Below, one piece after another: positions 6,446 through 8,481 of a stretch of 8,481 nt of DNA. The notes under the pieces were generated by a model that worked only from the letters and a program-made list of their open reading frames with translations, searched no databases and was not told the DNA's origin. The stretch's first letter is position 1, and each line of letters begins with the position of its first letter. This DNA is from Spartobacteria bacterium. GTDB taxonomy: Bacteria > Verrucomicrobiota > Verrucomicrobiia > Chthoniobacterales > Chthoniobacteraceae. Location: contig JANXZI010000614.1 of the NCBI GenBank assembly GCA_025355595.1, forward strand, positions 1-8,481. The letters run 5' to 3'. A program made the position numbers and the translations under genes.

Positions 6446-8481
6446 ATGAAGATGCTTTTCACACTCACCGCGGCCGCCATCTTTTCGCTCTGCGCGTTCC
6501 CCGCATCCGCCGCCGAACCACCGCCGCAGCGACCACTGCCGGTCGCAGCGCAGCGACCGCTCGAAGCGGGCGGGCATCATCTTTTTGTGGACGCGGCGAA
6601 GGGCAGCGACACCGCCGACGGCAGCGAGACCGCGCCGTGGAAATCCCTGCGCCATGCGTTCGCGCACCTCAAGTCCGGCGACACGCTCGTCCTTCGCGGC
6701 GGCGTGCATCACGGGCACGGCACGCTCGCGATTCGCGGAACGGCGGAGAAGCCCATCACACTGCGAAGCCACCCCGGAGAAGTCGCGGTCCTCGATGGCG
6801 GCATTCCGGAATTTTTGGATTCGCCCGCGACGTCATGGGAGCCGGTGCAGGGCGGCGCGGCGGGCGAATATCGCTCGACGATACCGATCACGAACGGCGG
6901 CGAGGCCGAAGCTCCGGACGAGGGCGAGGGTGACGGTGAAGGCGGCGGCACGGCGCAGACAAATGCGCTCGGGAATTTCGCGGCGAACATGGTGCCGCTG
7001 CACGGCTACCGCTTCCTGAACGATCTGCGATCGGGCAACGACTACTTCACCGAATTCAAGGGCGTGAACGTCTTGGAAGGCTCCGGCGTCTATTGCGGGC
7101 CCGGCGTGTTTTTCGACCACGCCACGCGTCGCATCCACATCCGGCTCGCGCACACGGATCAGACCTGCATCGGCGACGGCAACTACAAGGGCGGCACCGA
7201 TCCTCGGAAGATACCGCTCGTGATCTCCGCATCGCGCCAGCCCGCGCTGACGCTGGAGGACTGCTCGCACGTCATCTTGCAGGACGTCGTTTTCCGCGGC
7301 GCAGTGCGGGCGACATTGGCGGTGAGGGACTGCGAAAACATCACGCTTGACGGCGTGACCTGCTACGGCGGCGGCGCGGCGCTGCTCGTGCAGAGCACCT
7401 CGGGCCTGCGCTGTGTGGACAGCGCATTCCGCGGGCTCGCGGCACCGTGGACGTGGCGCTGGAGCCTGAAATATCGCGCCATCGAATCACGGCTCGTCAG
7501 CGCCGGCGGATGGCAGCCTCCGGCGAGGCGGAGCCGCGATTTTGAATTCGCGCGCTGCGAATTCACCGACAGCGTGGACGGCGTGTTCATCGGCGGCGTG
7601 CAGGATGTCTCCATCCACCACTGCCTGCTCGATAACGTGAGCGACGACGGATTTTTCGTCACCTGCGGAACCTCGCCGGACGGGACAACGCCCGGCGGCA
7701 ATGTGCGGCTCACGCAAAATTATCTCACCGGCTGCCTCACGACTTTTGCATTTGGCGTCGGCCACGGGAGGCAGAAAACAGTCGGTGCAAACGACGCCAA
7801 GGCCACCGGCACCGGCGTCTGGATCGCGCGCAACGTCCTCGATTTTCGCCGCCCGGTCCGCTACCAGCAGCCGCCGCGCGGCGAGACGCAGATCACGACT
7901 TTCGGACGCTTCGGCGGCGACCATGGAAGCCCGGCGTGGGAGCCGATGTTCATCTGGCAAAATTCGTTCCTCAGCACCGGGGGCCCGTCTCGTGGCGCGT
8001 ACGGGCTGGGCGTCGCGCAGGCGATGGGCAAAGGCACGCACCGTCACATTGCGAACAACATTTTTCTCCAGTTCGCCGGGGTGCCCGGCGAGGTGCTGCC
8101 CGAGGGAAATGTGGATCTGCACACCGATGGAAACATCCACTGGGCTGTCGGGCTCGCGCCGGCCGCGGCGGATTCATTTTTGCGCAGATTCCGGAGTTCG
8201 CCGCGCTTTGCAGAGAGCAAATGGGCGGAGCATGATCGCTGCGCGGATCCGGCGTTCATCGGCGCAAGCGCGGACTTGCAGAAGCCGCTCGACCTGCGCC
8301 TCCAGCCCGGTAGTGCGGCGGTGCGCGGAGGTGTCGTGATCGATCCGTCATGGCCGGATCCGCTGCGGGGAAAGGCTGCGGATCTGGGCGCTGTTCCGCA
8401 CGACGCAGAGCCTTGGCGCATCGGCATTCGCGGAAGGCTCGATGCGTTCGGCAATCCTGCGGCGACTGCGACCGCGGCATG
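6446..8481 (+). CDS. Exported right-handed beta-helix (pectin-lyase-fold) protein, stop just beyond the window
   Basis: The frame stays open to the last base, giving 678 residues so far. Residues 1-22 are a signal peptide (cut after ASA, before AEPPP), followed by a Pro-rich linker to about 40. Residues 45-90 (HLFVDAAKGSD, ETAPWKSLRHAF, SGDTLVLRGGVH) are the typical entry strand of DUF1565-like parallel beta-helix proteins. Helix-type repeats run to about residue 545, for example LEDCSHVILQDVVFRG, VRDCENITLDGVTCYG and VQDVSIHHCLLDNVSDDGFF. The end (ADLGAVPHDAEPWRIGIRG, 645-663) is a common C-terminus in this group, so little is missing. Such proteins are often polysaccharide lyases or epimerases, but no catalytic set can be assigned. 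Residues 150-173 are an acidic, Gly-rich insert. ATG 6446 gives the best signal peptide; in-frame ATGs at 6413 and at 6383 (ATGA overlap with the previous stop) are alternatives. No Shine-Dalgarno precedes any of them. Confidence 0.87.
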   Translation, partial: MKMLFTLTAAAIFSLCAFPASAAEPPPQRPLPVAAQRPLEAGGHHLFVDAAKGSDTADGSETAPWKSLRHAFAHLKSGDTLVLRGGVHHGHGTLAIRGTAEKPITLRSHPGEVAVLDGGIPEFLDSPATSWEPVQGGAAGEYRSTIPITNGGEAEAPDEGEGDGEGGGTAQTNALGNFAANMVPLHGYRFLNDLRSGNDYFTEFKGVNVLEGSGVYCGPGVFFDHATRRIHIRLAHTDQTCIGDGNYKGGTDPRKIPLVISASRQPALTLEDCSHVILQDVVFRGAVRATLAVRDCENITLDGVTCYGGGAALLVQSTSGLRCVDSAFRGLAAPWTWRWSLKYRAIESRLVSAGGWQPPARRSRDFEFARCEFTDSVDGVFIGGVQDVSIHHCLLDNVSDDGFFVTCGTSPDGTTPGGNVRLTQNYLTGCLTTFAFGVGHGRQKTVGANDAKATGTGVWIARNVLDFRRPVRYQQPPRGETQITTFGRFGGDHGSPAWEPMFIWQNSFLSTGGPSRGAYGLGVAQAMGKGTHRHIANNIFLQFAGVPGEVLPEGNVDLHTDGNIHWAVGLAPAAADSFLRRFRSSPRFAESKWAEHDRCADPAFIGASADLQKPLDLRLQPGSAAVRGGVVIDPSWPDPLRGKAADLGAVPHDAEPWRIGIRGRLDAFGNPAATATAA

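Noticed and set aside
7487..8140. Minus-strand and alternative + frames across the beta-helix gene (for example 7701-8339 +)
   Set aside because: The frame starting at 6446 is open to the edge and shows repeated beta-helix strands throughout; the others are low-complexity Arg/Ala/Ser products.
1..8481. CRISPR arrays, tRNA or rRNA genes
   Set aside because: No regularly spaced direct repeats, cloverleaf-like segments or rRNA signature sequences were seen.

Overview
The window is GC-rich DNA with all recognisable genes on the + strand. It looks like a chromosomal stretch from a Verrucomicrobiota or related PVC-group bacterium. The reasons are the DUF4838 protein, a run of large secreted carbohydrate-active-like proteins, a squalene-cyclase-fold protein carrying a c-type haem motif, and starts without Shine-Dalgarno sequences. 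This assignment rests on gene content and style; no marker gene is present.

Layout. Positions 1-191 are the right-hand end of an IS3-family insertion sequence: the last 51 codons of the DDE transposase (stop at 154-156) and a probable right terminal repeat ending at about 191. Positions 192-498 hold no gene I can support, only two short inverted repeats and a pyrimidine tract. Positions 499-1566 encode a secreted 355-residue protein with one CxxCH haem-binding site and terpenoid-cyclase-like (alpha/alpha toroid) repeats. A 165-base gap follows.

Positions 1732-8481 hold three consecutive genes for exported proteins that look like one transcription unit. The first is a 656-residue DUF4838 protein (glycoside-hydrolase-like). 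The second is an 895-residue protein that starts inside the stop of the first (ATGA overlap) and looks like a barrel plus beta-galactosidase-trimerisation-like glycoside hydrolase of no family I can name. The third is a right-handed beta-helix (pectin-lyase-fold) protein of at least 678 residues that runs off the right edge. It is open to the last base and is probably complete but for its stop codon.

Working model (inference): the three-gene unit is a small exported polysaccharide-processing set, combining a GH67/GH20-like protein, a GH42-like protein and a lyase-fold protein. No transporter, regulator or SusC/SusD pair is visible. The substrate cannot be read from the sequence. The haem/toroid protein upstream is probably a separate unit. 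The IS end upstream of it may have changed its promoter region.
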